Assembly: GCF_000020685.1 (NCBI RefSeq)
Contig: NC_012526.1
Location: 78,501-142,500, forward strand
From: Deinococcus deserti VCD115
GTDB taxonomy: Bacteria; Deinococcota; Deinococci; Deinococcales; Deinococcaceae
Reading direction: 5' to 3'
DNA length: 64,000 nucleotides
Shown: in pieces, positions 29,381 through 39,946 of the stretch
Layout of the letters: each line of letters begins with the position of its first letter
Position numbering within the stretch: position 1 is the stretch's first letter
Notes under the pieces: model-generated
Told to the model about the DNA's origin: nothing
Database searches by the model: none
Seen by the model: only the letters and a program-made list of their open reading frames with translations
Translations under genes and position numbers: made by a program

Positions 29381-29400
29381 ACCGCCTCTTCAGGCTGCAA

Positions 29401-29451
29401 CCTCTTCGACCTTTCCCGCTCCCGCGCTTTCCGGCCCCTCTTCGACCTTTC
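29401..29451. repeat. 15-bp direct repeat before atpA
   Basis: CCTCTTCGACCTTTC at 29401-29415 recurs exactly at 29437-29451; the second copy runs into the CAAGGAG ribosome site of subunit A. Confidence 0.85.
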
Positions 29452-29465
29452 TCAAGGAGATCCAA

Positions 29466-31210
<1,745 letters not shown>

Positions 31211-31214
<4 letters not shown>

Positions 31215-32626
31215 CCCTTCTCCAGAAGGAATACAACGACGTCGCGTACATCTCCGGTCCGCTGCTGTTCGTCAACGCAGCTTCGGACCTGGCGTACGGC
31301 GCCATCGTGAACATCAAGGACGCCAGCGGGCGTTCACGCGGCGGTCAGGTCATCTCGGTGACCGATCAGAACGCCGTGATTCAGGTGTTCGAGGAAACCC
31401 GCGGTCTGGACCTGGCGACCGCCAGCGTAAGCCTCGTTGAGGACGTGGCGCGCCTGGGCGTGAGCAAGGAAATGATCGGTCGCCGCTTCGACGGCCTGGG
31501 CCGTCCTATCGACGGACTGCCCCAGGTTGTCGCTGAGCAGCGCCTGAGCATCAACGGCCAGGCCATGAACCCGGCCGCGCGCGCCAAGCCCGAAGAGTTC
31601 ATTCAGACGGGCATCAGCACCATCGACGTGCAGACCAGCCTGATCCGTGGCCAGAAGCTGCCGATCTTCTCCGGCTCGGGTCTGCCGCACAACGAACTGG
31701 CCGCGCAGATCGCCCGTCAGGCGAAGGTGCCCGGACACGAAGGTGACTTCGCCGTGGTCTTCGCCGCGATGGGTCTGACCCAGCGCGAAGTCAGCTTCTT
31801 CACCCAGGAGTTCGAGCGCACCGGTGCGCTGGCCCGTTCGGTCCTGTTCCTGAACAAGGCCGACGATCCGGCCGTCGAGCGTCTGCTGACCCCCCGCATG
31901 GCGCTGACCACCGCCGAGTACCTGGCTTTCGAGCACGGCTACCACGTGCTGGTGATTCTGACCGACCTGACGAACTACTGCGAGGCGCTGCGTGAAATCG
32001 GCGGTGCACGTGAAGAGATCCCCGGTCGCCGTGGCTTCCCCGGCTACATGTACACCGATCTTGCGTCGCTGTACGAGCGCGCCGGCGTGGTGGAAGGCAA
32101 GCCCGGCTCGGTTACCCAGGTGCCGATTCTGTCGATGCCCGACGATGACATCACCCACCCTATTCCCGACCTGACCGGGTACATCACCGAAGGGCAGATC
32201 GTGGTGGACCGCACCCTGAACTCCAAGGGTGTGTTCCCGCCGATCAACCCGCTGCCCAGCCTGAGTCGTCTGCAGGGCAACGGCATCGGCAAGGGCAAGA
32301 CCCGCGCCGACCACAAGAACATCTCTGACCAGCTGTTCGCCGCTTACGCCAACGGCCTGGACCTGCGCAAACTGGTGGCCATCACCGGTGAGGACGCGCT
32401 GACCGAGACCGACAAGCTGTACCTGCGCTTCGCTGATGACTTTGAGCAGTACTTCATCGGCCAGGGTGACCAGGACCGCAGCATCGACGATAGCCTGACG
32501 GTCGCCTGGGGCATTCTGTCCAAGCTGCCCCAGAGCCAGCTGACCCGTATTTCCAAGGACGCCATCGACAAGTACTACGGCACCAAGATGGACGAAATGT
32601 GGAAGGGCAGCCGGAGCCTGGGCTAA
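31211..32626 (+). CDS. atpB: V/A-type ATPase subunit B
   Basis: Non-catalytic partner of A in the hexamer. 471 residues from a GTG overlapping the preceding stop. As expected it lacks a Walker A loop and has [15 protein letters not shown] at that place, then [15 protein letters not shown] and [19 protein letters not shown]-terminal helical domain typical. Followed by a hairpin-containing spacer before subunit D. Confidence 0.96.
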
Positions 32627-32641
32627 GCTAGACCAGGCACG

Positions 32642-32669
32642 GAAGGGGGCGCGTACGTGCGTCCCCTTC
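32642..32669 (+). other. Intra-operon hairpin between atpB and atpD
   Basis: GAAGGGGGCGC (32642-32652) pairs with GTGCGTCCCCTTC (to 32669), including G-T pairs, with a small loop. No U-run follows, and atpD has its own GAGGAGGTG. It is more likely an attenuator or RNase-processing stem than a full terminator. Confidence 0.6.
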
Positions 32670-32699
32670 GGACTCCACTGCACGAGGAGGTGAACATCA

Positions 32700-33374
32700 A
32701 TGGCAGGACAGATCAGCCCTACCCGCAGCGCCCTGCTCGCCAGCAAAGCCAGTCTCAAGACGGCCTCTGGCGGTGCAGACCTGCTCAAGCGCAAGCGTGA
32801 CGCCCTGATCGGCGAATTCTTCGCTCTGGTCAAGGACGCCCTGGCAGCGCGCGAGCAGCTCGGCGGTGTCAGCAAGGGAGCCTACACCAGCCTGTTCGGG
32901 GCCAAGGCCTGGGACAGCCCTGAAGCGGTTGAGAGCCTCAGTCTGGCAGGCAGCGGCGACTACGCTGTGAATATGCAGATTGAAAGCATCTATGGCGTGA
33001 AGGTGCCCCGCATCAACATCCCCGAGCGTACCCAGACGACGAACTTCAGCCCCATCAACGTCGGCGCACGCACCATCCAGGCCGCCACCGATTTCGGCGG
33101 CGTCATGGAAGCGATCGTGAAGGTCGCCGCTACGGAAACGAAGCTGCGCCGGATCGGTGAGGAGATCAAGAAAACCTCCCGCCGGGTCAACGCCCTGGAG
33201 CAGGTGGTCATTCCCGGCATCGAGGATGACATCCGCTTTATTCGCAGCGTGCTCGACCAGCGTGAACGCGAAGCCAGCTACACCCAGAAGAAAATCAAGG
33301 CCAAGATCGAGGCCAAGGCCAAGCAGCAGCGCAAGGACATTCAGTCCGGCAACCACGGCAGCGCCGCGGACTGA
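32700..33374 (+). CDS. atpD: V/A-type ATPase subunit D (central shaft)
   Basis: Rotor axle turned by A3B3. 224 residues beginning ISPTRSALLASKASLKTASGG, the family opening, with N- and C-terminal long helices (KRKRDALIGEFFALVKDA; LEQVVIPGIEDDIRFIRSVLDQREREA) that form the coiled-coil shaft. A strong GAGGAGGTG lies 7 bases before the ATG. Last gene of the ATPase operon. Confidence 0.96.
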   Translation: MAGQISPTRSALLASKASLKTASGGADLLKRKRDALIGEFFALVKDALAAREQLGGVSKGAYTSLFGAKAWDSPEAVESLSLAGSGDYAVNMQIESIYGVKVPRINIPERTQTTNFSPINVGARTIQAATDFGGVMEAIVKVAATETKLRRIGEEIKKTSRRVNALEQVVIPGIEDDIRFIRSVLDQREREASYTQKKIKAKIEAKAKQQRKDIQSGNHGSAAD

Positions 33375-33387
33375 AGCTGTTTTTCTG

Positions 33388-33423
33388 TGAAACGCGCCTC
33401 CCGGTACCGGGAGGCGCGTTTCA
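33388..33423. terminator. Perfect 36-bp palindrome, bidirectional terminator
   Basis: Two 18-base arms (33388-33405 and 33406-33423) are exactly complementary. On the plus strand it follows atpD, on the minus strand it follows the HD-domain gene ending at 33425, so it separates convergent transcripts. TGAAACGCGCC begins the arm and the mirror ends in GTTTCA. Confidence 0.85.
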
Positions 33424-33424
33424 T

Positions 33425-34009
33425 TTACCGGCTGTTTTCCAGCGCCTCTATGGCAGCGCGCAGGTTCCGCCGGGCCGGAGCGTCCAGCGCTGCGAACTCC
33501 GAGGTGAGATACAGCGTCTCGCGTTCCAGAAAGCCGCGCAGCACTGCCAGACGCCCATGCCGGTAACGACACTCCGGCACGTGCGCGTACTCCTTGCGGA
33601 TGGCCGCGTGATAGGCAGCAAACGCTTGCGGACTGGCACCCAGGATGCTCAGGTCGGCGTCCACCATCAGGGCTTCTTCGCGGGTAAAAGCGGGAGCCAC
33701 ATGCTGGGTCACCAAGATCAGGTCTCTTATCTGTTCCCGCAGGCTGTCCGGTGCTCCCCGTGACCACAGCCAGGCGTCGAACAGCTCCGCGCTGCGCTGC
33801 TCGTTGTCAGTGGCGCGGGGCTCATAGACCAGGTCATGCCCCCAGACTCCCAACGCCAGTGCCGGGCTCAGCACGCCGCGGCGCCCCAGTCCGAGCAGCA
33901 TGTCCCGGACATGCGCGGCCGTGTGGTAGGCCCGGTGGGGTTCCTGATAGAAGGGCAGGGCATAAGTCCGCACCTCAGCAAGGAATGACCAGGGGTCGGC
34001 TGGAGTCAT
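33425..34009 (-). CDS. HD-superfamily phosphohydrolase-like protein
   Basis: 194 residues of the small predicted metal-dependent HD family: HRAYHTAAHVRDML (His29, His33), the HD pair in GVWGHDLVYEP (His58, Asp59), DNEQRSAELF, and a later Asp in MVDADLSILG. These supply the usual metal ligands. Substrate unknown. It begins 13 bases after the ROK kinase stop, so the two are co-transcribed. The stop codon lies next to the bidirectional palindrome. Confidence 0.85.
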   Translation of the reverse strand: MTPADPWSFLAEVRTYALPFYQEPHRAYHTAAHVRDMLLGLGRRGVLSPALALGVWGHDLVYEPRATDNEQRSAELFDAWLWSRGAPDSLREQIRDLILVTQHVAPAFTREEALMVDADLSILGASPQAFAAYHAAIRKEYAHVPECRYRHGRLAVLRGFLERETLYLTSEFAALDAPARRNLRAAIEALENSR

Positions 34010-34022
34010 GGCTGCGCGGGCC

Positions 34023-34934
34023 TCAGCCGTGCTGGGCGGCCAGGGCGGCGCCGATCACACCAGCGTCGGTGCCCAGCTGCGCGCGGCGGATGGTCACAGG
34101 GGCGAAGCCGGCCGCGTATTCGTTGGCAGCAGCCTGAACGCCCTGAAAGAAGAAATCGCCCACACTGGCCACGCCCCCGCCGATCACGAAGACCTCTGGG
34201 TCCAGAACCTTCTGCAGGTCGGCCAGGGCCACGCCAATGTGCTTCAGGGCCTGCATGACGACACGCCGGGCGCCAGGGTGACCCTGCTGAGCCAGCGAGA
34301 AGGCCTCGGCAGTGCTGACCTCACGGTTCAGGGTATAGCTGGCGTCACGGGCAATGGCAGTGCCACTGGCTATGGCCTCCAGGGCGCCGTCCAGGCCTGC
34401 GCCGCTGACCGGGCCGCCGGGCATCACGGTGACGTGGCCCAGTTCGCCGGCAATGCCGTGCCGACCGCGCCAGATGCGGCCATTGATGACGATCCCGGCT
34501 CCGATGCCGGTGCTGACCGTCACATACACGCTGCTCTCGGCGCCGCGGGCTGCCCCCAGGTGGGCTTCGGCCAGGGCCGCCGCCTTGGCGTCGTTTTCCA
34601 GAATGATGCGCTGGCCCAGGCGGTCCCGCAGGCCGTCCACCATAGGCACGTCGGTAAAGCCGTAGATGTTGGGCGCAAATTTAACGCGGGTCCGGTCGGC
34701 GTTCAGAGGCCCCGGAATCCCCACGCCAATCAGGCGGGCGTCCGGGTGCGCGGTCTGAATCTGCTGGACCTGGGCGGCGATGGCGTCGAGCACAGCTTCC
34801 CAGCCGGTCTCCGGGGTGGGCTGTACGTGGCGCTCAAGCAGCTGATCACCGCGCAGCACGCCGCAGGCGATCTTGGTGCCGCCCACATCCACGCCGATAC
34901 TGGCGGGTTGGGCACTGAGGGTAGGATTGGTCAT
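34023..34934 (-). CDS. ROK-family sugar kinase (glucokinase-like)
   Basis: Phosphorylates a hexose with ATP. 303 residues. ATP-binding IGVDVGGTKIACGVL at residues 13-27; sugar and catalytic segment ILENDAKAAALAEAHLGAARG (catalytic Asp in END); GTGIGAGIVINGRIWRG; GIAGELGHVTV with the Glu-His sugar contacts. The Cys-rich zinc motif of many ROK proteins (GCxCGxxGC) is replaced by GGPVSGAGLDG, so it does not bind that zinc. CAGGAG precedes the ATG. Glucose is likely but not proved. Confidence 0.9.
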   Translation of the reverse strand: MTNPTLSAQPASIGVDVGGTKIACGVLRGDQLLERHVQPTPETGWEAVLDAIAAQVQQIQTAHPDARLIGVGIPGPLNADRTRVKFAPNIYGFTDVPMVDGLRDRLGQRIILENDAKAAALAEAHLGAARGAESSVYVTVSTGIGAGIVINGRIWRGRHGIAGELGHVTVMPGGPVSGAGLDGALEAIASGTAIARDASYTLNREVSTAEAFSLAQQGHPGARRVVMQALKHIGVALADLQKVLDPEVFVIGGGVASVGDFFFQGVQAAANEYAAGFAPVTIRRAQLGTDAGVIGAALAAQHG

Positions 34935-34954
34935 GGGGACTCCTGAAACAAGCC

Positions 34955-34966
34955 GGAACCGGTTCC
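34955..34966. promoter_or_regulatory. Operator-like palindrome before the ROK kinase
   Basis: GGAACCGGTTCC is a perfect 12-bp palindrome 21 bases upstream of the kinase start, resembling LacI-type operators with a central CCGG/CG core. Confidence 0.45.
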
Positions 34967-35009
34967 ACGCTTCCGGAAAGAATGCTTAAGACTAGACGCT
35001 ACTTTAGCG

Positions 35010-35312
35010 TCAGGTATCTTCATGCTTCTCTGGGCCGTCTACGCCGCCGTCTTCCTCTCCCAGCAAGAACAGAGCCTCGCGCAGCTGCACTTCGGGAACG
35101 TACAGCCCGACATCTCCCAGGTAGCCGCCCGTCTCGATCTCGATCACCGGCGACGCCATGGCCCACTGGAACGGGGTGCGCACCACGCTGACCACGCCAC
35201 CTTCCGAAAGGATCCGGCGCCAGCCTTCGGCCAGCAGGCGTGGCAGGGTATCAAGCCGCACCCAGATGTCGCCCTGATACATCACGCGGTCTTCGTAGTG
35301 CGCCCCGCTCAT
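35010..35312 (-). CDS. DUF2007-like small protein
   Basis: 100 residues: DIWVRLDTLPRLLAEGWRRIL, then SPVIEIETGG and GLYVPEVQLREALFLLGEE. This resembles the DUF2007 (putative signal-transducing) layout of one helix followed by a strand ending in a VPxxxLxEAxxLL helix. ATG overlaps the stop of the upstream thioesterase gene (35309), so the two are translationally coupled. Function unknown; family assignment tentative. Confidence 0.7.
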   Translation of the reverse strand: MSGAHYEDRVMYQGDIWVRLDTLPRLLAEGWRRILSEGGVVSVVRTPFQWAMASPVIEIETGGYLGDVGLYVPEVQLREALFLLGEEDGGVDGPEKHEDT

Positions 35313-35767
35313 AAGCGGACCATCAGCGGTGCCAGTGCCTCACGGACCCAGTCTGGCAGCGGCTGAGGCTGGTGATCAGGATTCACCCGCACCAGCACCG
35401 CGCGTGAAAAGGCGCATGGCACCCCGTCAGCCAGAATGCGGGCCACCACGGTCCAGCTGGTGCGGCCCATCCGCTCGATCAGTGATTCGACCATCAGCTC
35501 CTGCCCGGCGCGGATTTCCTGCACGTAGTCCAGTTCCATGCGGGCCAGCACGGTCCGTTCGCCAGCCCCCCACAGCCCCACGTCGCGCATCAGCATGATG
35601 CGAGCATTTTCCAGATATTCGCCATAGCGGCCATTGTTGACGTGGTGGTTGGTGTCTATGTCGCTGTAGCGCATCTGGATACTCGCGCGGTGAGCATCGG
35701 CCCAGTTCAGCTCCGGGATGCGGCCCGCGGCTGGCTGAGGAGGGGCAGAAGGGGAGACGTCGGTCAT
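35309..35767 (-). CDS. Hot-dog acyl-CoA thioesterase (4HBT)
   Basis: 152 residues. RYSDIDTNHHVNNGRYGEYLENAR is the classic 4HBT active-site segment, with the Asp of the DxxxHxNN motif. Strands follow in VLARMELDYVQEIRAGQELMVES and TSWTVVARIL. ATG 35767 is chosen because TACACT lies 7 nt upstream and the longer frame (35809) has no signal. Hydrolyses an unknown acyl-CoA; cytoplasmic. Confidence 0.88.
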   Translation of the reverse strand: MTDVSPSAPPQPAAGRIPELNWADAHRASIQMRYSDIDTNHHVNNGRYGEYLENARIMLMRDVGLWGAGERTVLARMELDYVQEIRAGQELMVESLIERMGRTSWTVVARILADGVPCAFSRAVLVRVNPDHQPQPLPDWVREALAPLMVRL

Positions 35768-35774
35768 ATCGCCC

Positions 35775-35780
35775 AGTGTA
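35775..35780 (-). promoter_or_regulatory. Leaderless-type -10 element (TACACT)
   Basis: On the minus strand TACACT ends 7 nt before the thioesterase ATG at 35767. Confidence 0.6.
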
Positions 35781-35851
35781 ACGGCGCTGTCCGGAGGGGT
35801 CCGGACCATGCCAGTGCCAGATCAGGACAGCTGACCGCCGGGACTCAGCGC

Positions 35852-35857
35852 TATGCT
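35852..35857 (+). promoter_or_regulatory. Leaderless-type -10 element (TATGCT)
   Basis: TATGCT ends 7 nt before the ATG at 35865; an in-frame ATG at 35853 would lie inside the promoter. Confidence 0.6.
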
Positions 35858-35864
35858 GCTGCAT

Positions 35865-36242
35865 ATGGATCAAGGTGCTCCTCCGCCGCCGCCCGCACCG
35901 CGCCGGGACCTGTGGCGGCGTTTGAGCCGGCTGCCTCTGAGCATGATGCTGGCAAGCCTGCTGGCTGGTCTGGGAATCGTGCAGCTGACATTCCAGCTGG
36001 GTCATACCACCTACCGCAGCCTGACCTGGAGTCAGCAGACCCGCGAGACCCGCGAGCGTATCCAGGCCCTGGAGCGTGACGTGAAAATCCTGCAGGACGC
36101 ACAGCGCAACGCCACCAATCCCGACTATCTGCGTGAGCAGGCACGCTGCCAGGGCTTTGTGGGAACAGACGAGCAGGTCATTGTGGCGACCAACGCGCCG
36201 GATACTCCAAGCGAGAACTGCCGCATTGTTCGTCTGCCGTAG
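35865..36242 (+). CDS. FtsB/DivIC-like membrane protein with coiled coil
   Basis: 125 residues. A cytoplasmic Pro-rich N-terminus (GAPPPPPAPRRD), one membrane helix (LSMMLASLLAGLGIVQLTFQL), then a coiled coil (QQTRETRERIQALERDVKILQD) and a short tail with YLREQARCQGFV. This order is that of FtsB/DivIC septum proteins, and the family's RxxxYxRE/AR-like motif is roughly matched by NPDYLREQARCQG. The likeness is structural, so a cell-division role is only an inference. Single gene, divergent from the thioesterase. Confidence 0.65.
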   Translation: MDQGAPPPPPAPRRDLWRRLSRLPLSMMLASLLAGLGIVQLTFQLGHTTYRSLTWSQQTRETRERIQALERDVKILQDAQRNATNPDYLREQARCQGFVGTDEQVIVATNAPDTPSENCRIVRLP

Positions 36243-36397
36243 GCAATTGCGGACAATCCCAGAACGTTTCAGAAGCGGGACCCGGGTGCTGAGCGAACGG
36301 AGCGGATACAGGAAGAGCCGGCTGGACAGGGATGGCTGGACTGAACAACAGAAAGGAGACGAGGGTTGCCTGACCCTCGTCTCTGCCAACCATTGAC

Positions 36398-37702
36398 TCA
36401 GTTCACTCGGTCAAGAATCAAAGGCTCAGGCTGCGGAGGCGTCTCACTGAGGCTCAGGCCGTCCTGGAGCAGCTGCCGTGCGGTCTCCAGGCCACGGCCA
36501 TCACGGTGGTAGAGTCGCAGGACGGCCTCGCCGGCTTTCACCGACTCGCCGGGTTTGCGGATCAGTTCCACACCCACTCCGTGATCGATTGCCTCGCCCT
36601 TGCGCTCACGGCCTCCCCCCAGTGCCAACACAGCCCGGCCTACACTCAGGGCGTCTATCCGCCCGACAAAACCGGTCGTCGTGGCGGTAATGTCTGCGCG
36701 GCCAGGGGCCACATCAAATTTCGAGGGCTCATCCACGTAGCTGGCGTCTCCACCCTGCGCCTCGACAAAAGCCCGGAACCGCTGCAACGCCGAGGCGTCG
36801 GTCAGGGTAGTGCGGGCGCGTTTTTCAGCCTGGGCCGCGTCCTCTCCCTGGGCAGCCAGCGCTTCTACCGCCAGGGCCACACACAGCTCGGTCAGATCCT
36901 GCGGCCCCTCGCCCCGCAAGGTATCCAGCGCTTCCAGAACCTCCAGACTGTTGCCGGCCATATGCCCCAGCGGAGTGTCCATGTCGGTCAGCACAGCGCG
37001 CACCTGTCGTCCGGCGCGCGTCCCGATGTCCACCATGGCGCGTGCCAGACCGCGGCCGTCCTCCAGCGTGCGCATGAAGGCTCCTGCGCCGACCTTCACG
37101 TCCAGCACGACTGTATGAGCGCCTGAAGCCAGCTTCTTACTCATGATCGAGCTGGCGATCAGCGGGAGACAGTCCACTGTGGCCGTCACATCGCGCAGGG
37201 CATACAGTTTGCCGTCCGCCGGAGCCAGATCCTTGCTCTGCCCGACCAGTGCAAGACCGATTTCGCGCGCCTGTGACAGAAACTGCGCTTCTTCCAGTTC
37301 CGAACTCCAGCCTGGAATGCTTTCGAGCTTGTCGATTGTCCCGCCTGTATGCGCCAGACCACGGCCGCTCATCTTGGCCACGGTCAGTCCCAGTGCCGAG
37401 AGCATGGGGGCCAGAATCAGGCTGGTTTTGTCGCCCACGCCTCCGGTGGAGTGTTTGTCCACCGTCCGCGGCAGGTCACCCAGGTTCATCAGGTCGCCGC
37501 TCTGCGCCATCATCAGGGTCAGGTCGGCCGTCTCCTGCTCAGCCATGCCTTTCAGGTACACCGCCATCAGCCAGGCGCTGATCTGATAATCCGGAACCTC
37601 GCCACGGGTATACCCCAGCACCAGCGCTTCAAGCTCCTCGCGGGTATGGGTCTGGCCGTCGCGTTTCTTGCGGATCAGATCTGGGATGTTGAATGAAGCC
37701 AT
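36398..37702 (-). CDS. deoA: Pyrimidine-nucleoside (thymidine) phosphorylase
   Basis: Cleaves thymidine/uridine with phosphate to base and (deoxy)ribose-1-phosphate for salvage. 434 residues. Phosphate-binding signature [15 protein letters not shown] near residue 80; [21 protein letters not shown] near 110; and a C-terminal [14 protein letters not shown] domain. The length equals Bacillus-type Pdp, so relaxed base specificity (pdp) is as likely as strict DeoA. The ATG follows a TACAAT box with no Shine-Dalgarno. Confidence 0.93.
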   Translation of the reverse strand: MASFNIPDLIRKKRDGQTHTREELEALVLGYTRGEVPDYQISAWLMAVYLKGMAEQETADLTLMMAQSGDLMNLGDLPRTVDKHSTGGVGDKTSLILAPMLSALGLTVAKMSGRGLAHTGGTIDKLESIPGWSSELEEAQFLSQAREIGLALVGQSKDLAPADGKLYALRDVTATVDCLPLIASSIMSKKLASGAHTVVLDVKVGAGAFMRTLEDGRGLARAMVDIGTRAGRQVRAVLTDMDTPLGHMAGNSLEVLEALDTLRGEGPQDLTELCVALAVEALAAQGEDAAQAEKRARTTLTDASALQRFRAFVEAQGGDASYVDEPSKFDVAPGRADITATTTGFVGRIDALSVGRAVLALGGGRERKGEAIDHGVGVELIRKPGESVKAGEAVLRLYHRDGRGLETARQLLQDGLSLSETPPQPEPLILDRVN

Positions 37703-37707
37703 GCGGC

Positions 37708-37713
37708 ATTGTA
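37708..37713 (-). promoter_or_regulatory. Leaderless-type -10 element (TACAAT)
   Basis: On the minus strand TACAAT ends 5 nt before the ATG at 37702. Confidence 0.55.
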
Positions 37714-38181
37714 CTCAGGGCCTCCGGACACCCGGAGAGCGGCCTGAGGCAAGGTCAGCGGCCGTGGTTCCTGGCTGGTCCAGCCCATGTGGGCATGGGG
37801 ACCGTCGCCCTAGGGTTTGTTGGCTCCACAGTGGCCCAGTGCGGCGCGCATCTCAGGCGGGCCCGCCGCGTTCAGGTCATCCCGCAGGACCAGAGGCCTG
37901 TCCGGCACCAGGGTAACGGTGGTCATGGCCTCCGGCTGTTCTGGCTCTTCACCCTCAGCAGGTAATGCAGCGCACCCGCCGGACAGGTACGGTCAACCGC
38001 AGCCACCTCCTTTGCAGCCGCCTGATCCGCCTGGGTCCGTGCCCTTCACCCGACCGAATCATCGCAGGAAGGGCACGGACCCAGTTGGCAACAGGCATGC
38101 ATCGCCGGACGTTCTACTACACTGTTACGCCTTGTCCGCTGTACGTCTTGCCATAAGCGGGGTCATTGTCCGTGGGGGTGC
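37714..38181. other. Intergenic region with a long inverted repeat
   Basis: About 470 bases between the phosphorylase promoter and the end of the WYL regulator. Open frames here are not convincing. The only clear structure is the 17-bp inverted repeat at 38031-38084. Confidence 0.4.
38031..38084. repeat. 17-bp inverted repeat with 20-nt spacer
   Basis: CTGGGTCCGTGCCCTTC (38031-38047) is exactly complementary to GAAGGGCACGGACCCAG (38068-38084). No U-tract on either side, so not a typical terminator. It lies 98 bases beyond the WYL regulator stop. Confidence 0.75.
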
Positions 38182-39138
38182 TCATGACGCAGCGGAAGTA
38201 ACCTGCTGTGCACAGCGCTGAGCGAGGGTGGCAAAAGCTGCACGCAGTTCAGGCGGGTCGTCTACCCGGAAAGACACTCCAAGCCCCAGCAGAAACGCCG
38301 CAAATGACTCCAGCCGGTCGCGCTGGGCACGCAGCCGGGTCCCGCCCGCCTCGGGCACGATTTCGGTGCACCAGGTGGAAACCCGGCCACGCAGCTCTTC
38401 AGGTGGGCATGCCAGCCAAACGCTGAGCTCATGCGTCTGGATTTCGGGGAATGCAGCGCGCACCACTGCGGCCGCGTCGAAGCTGGCCGGGGCGACAAAA
38501 CGAGTGTCAAGCACGCACAGCTCCTCCATCCGGTCCAGCCGGAACGAGCGCAAAGCCCCGCGAAGCAGGCACCAGCCCACTGCATACCAGCGGCCATCCA
38601 GATGCAGAACACGGTAGATATTGGCCTGCCGGGTCGTACCTACTCCCTGCGCAGCGACATACCGGAATTCAACCGTCCGCGATTCGCGTACCGCGCGGAG
38701 CAGGGTAGCCAGCAGGGCAGCGTCGGTACTGACCACCCAGGGCGAGGCGTCGAGCTGAACAGCGGTTTCCAGGGCCTGCACTCCGTCGCGCAGGGGTGCC
38801 GGCAGGGTGCGTGAAAGCTTGGCACCAGCTGCTTCGGCCGCAGGCGCCAGGGCGTGCAGGCCCAGGTGCCGTAAGGCTCGCAGCCCCAGAGCCAGGCTGA
38901 GCGCCTCCTCGTCGGTAAACATCAGCGGCGGCAGCCGAAATCCGGGTTTCAGACAGTAGGCGCCGCCGACACCACGCCGGCCCTCCACAGGAATCCCCAG
39001 GTCCTGTAGCCGGGTTACATAGCGCTGCACCGTGCGGGGGCTGACTTCCAGACGGCGGGCCAGCTCCGCGCCAGTCACGCTTTCGCGCGCCTGCAGCAAT
39101 TCCAGCACAGTCAGCACCCGCATGGAGGGGTCATACAT
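38182..39138 (-). CDS. HTH-WYL transcriptional regulator (YafY-like)
   Basis: 318 residues. The N-terminal winged helix (VLELLQARESVTGAELARRLEVSPRTVQRYVTRL) is followed by GRRGVGGAYCLKPGFRLPPL, and the WYL domain (about residues 135-225) includes LDGRWYAVGWCLLRGALRSFRLDRM. WYL proteins bind nucleic acids or ligands and often control neighbouring genes. It is divergent from a DinB-like gene with 86 bases between the starts, its most likely target. Start 39138 follows TAGACT by 6 nt. Confidence 0.92.
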   Translation of the reverse strand: MYDPSMRVLTVLELLQARESVTGAELARRLEVSPRTVQRYVTRLQDLGIPVEGRRGVGGAYCLKPGFRLPPLMFTDEEALSLALGLRALRHLGLHALAPAAEAAGAKLSRTLPAPLRDGVQALETAVQLDASPWVVSTDAALLATLLRAVRESRTVEFRYVAAQGVGTTRQANIYRVLHLDGRWYAVGWCLLRGALRSFRLDRMEELCVLDTRFVAPASFDAAAVVRAAFPEIQTHELSVWLACPPEELRGRVSTWCTEIVPEAGGTRLRAQRDRLESFAAFLLGLGVSFRVDDPPELRAAFATLAQRCAQQVTSAAS

Positions 39139-39144
39139 AGATCC

Positions 39145-39150
39145 AGTCTA
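39145..39150 (-). promoter_or_regulatory. Leaderless-type -10 element (TAGACT)
   Basis: On the minus strand TAGACT ends 6 nt before the regulator ATG at 39138. Confidence 0.55.
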
Positions 39151-39224
39151 AAAGAGAAAAGCGACACGTTCTGACGGCAATGCCGGTTACGCTGTGGGCA
39201 GATTTAACCCAAGGAGGTTCATAT

Positions 39225-39710
39225 ATGACGATCCACACCATGCCCGCTGCTGTCCTGACGCTTGACGATCTGCTGACCCACTGGCAGGGACACCGGGGGC
39301 TGACCCGCCGCGTCATTGAAGCCTTTCCCGAAGACGCCCTGTTCAGCTTCACGGCGGCGCCACCCATGCGCTCATTCGGTGAGCTCGCCTGGGAACTCCA
39401 GGGTCTGACCGACTACTGCCTGAAGGGCCTTGCCCAGAATGACTGGAGTTGGCAGCCGCCCCAGGAACCTGATCCCAAAGACCGCTCTGCCCTACTGACT
39501 GCCTGGGACGCCCAGACGCCCCGGCTGGCTCAGGCATTGCCACTCGCTGACCCCGAGTGGCTCATGCGCAAGCAGGAGATGGCCTGGGGTCAGCTGTCAC
39601 CGCTGGAAACTCTTCTGTATGCCATAGACAACGAAAACCATCACCGCGGACAGGGTTACGTGTACCTGCGTGCCCTGGGCATTGAGCCTCCCGCCTTCTA
39701 CGAGCGTTAA
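39225..39710 (+). CDS. DinB-like damage-inducible-family protein
   Basis: 161 residues: LDDLLTHWQGHRGLTRRVIEAFPEDALFSF, SFGELAWELQGLTDYCL and the C-terminal IDNENHHRGQGYVYLRALG, the standard DinB metal-binding ending. Unlike the other two DinB-like genes here, the second ligand position (usually His in LxHL) reads ELAWEL, so Glu may substitute. AAGGAGG lies 8 bases before the ATG at 39225. Divergent from the WYL regulator. Substrate unknown. Confidence 0.85.
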   Translation: MTIHTMPAAVLTLDDLLTHWQGHRGLTRRVIEAFPEDALFSFTAAPPMRSFGELAWELQGLTDYCLKGLAQNDWSWQPPQEPDPKDRSALLTAWDAQTPRLAQALPLADPEWLMRKQEMAWGQLSPLETLLYAIDNENHHRGQGYVYLRALGIEPPAFYER

Positions 39711-39946
39711 GCCACTCAGCGCACGCCACCTGCGCCTGGACTTCTGGTTCTGGAGCGGAGTGGCTGTGCAGCTGCCCCAGTCATGGGTTCGGGCAGGTTG
39801 GTCGGAATTCGTGACGTCCTCAATCTGGCAGGTCGCTCAACGCTACGCCTGCTGATCTCTGTCCCTGGCAACCGACACAGGTCAAGGTGCATCCATATGC
39901 TCAGGCGAATGCTGGTTTCTTGCACCAGTCATTACAGGAGACTTTT

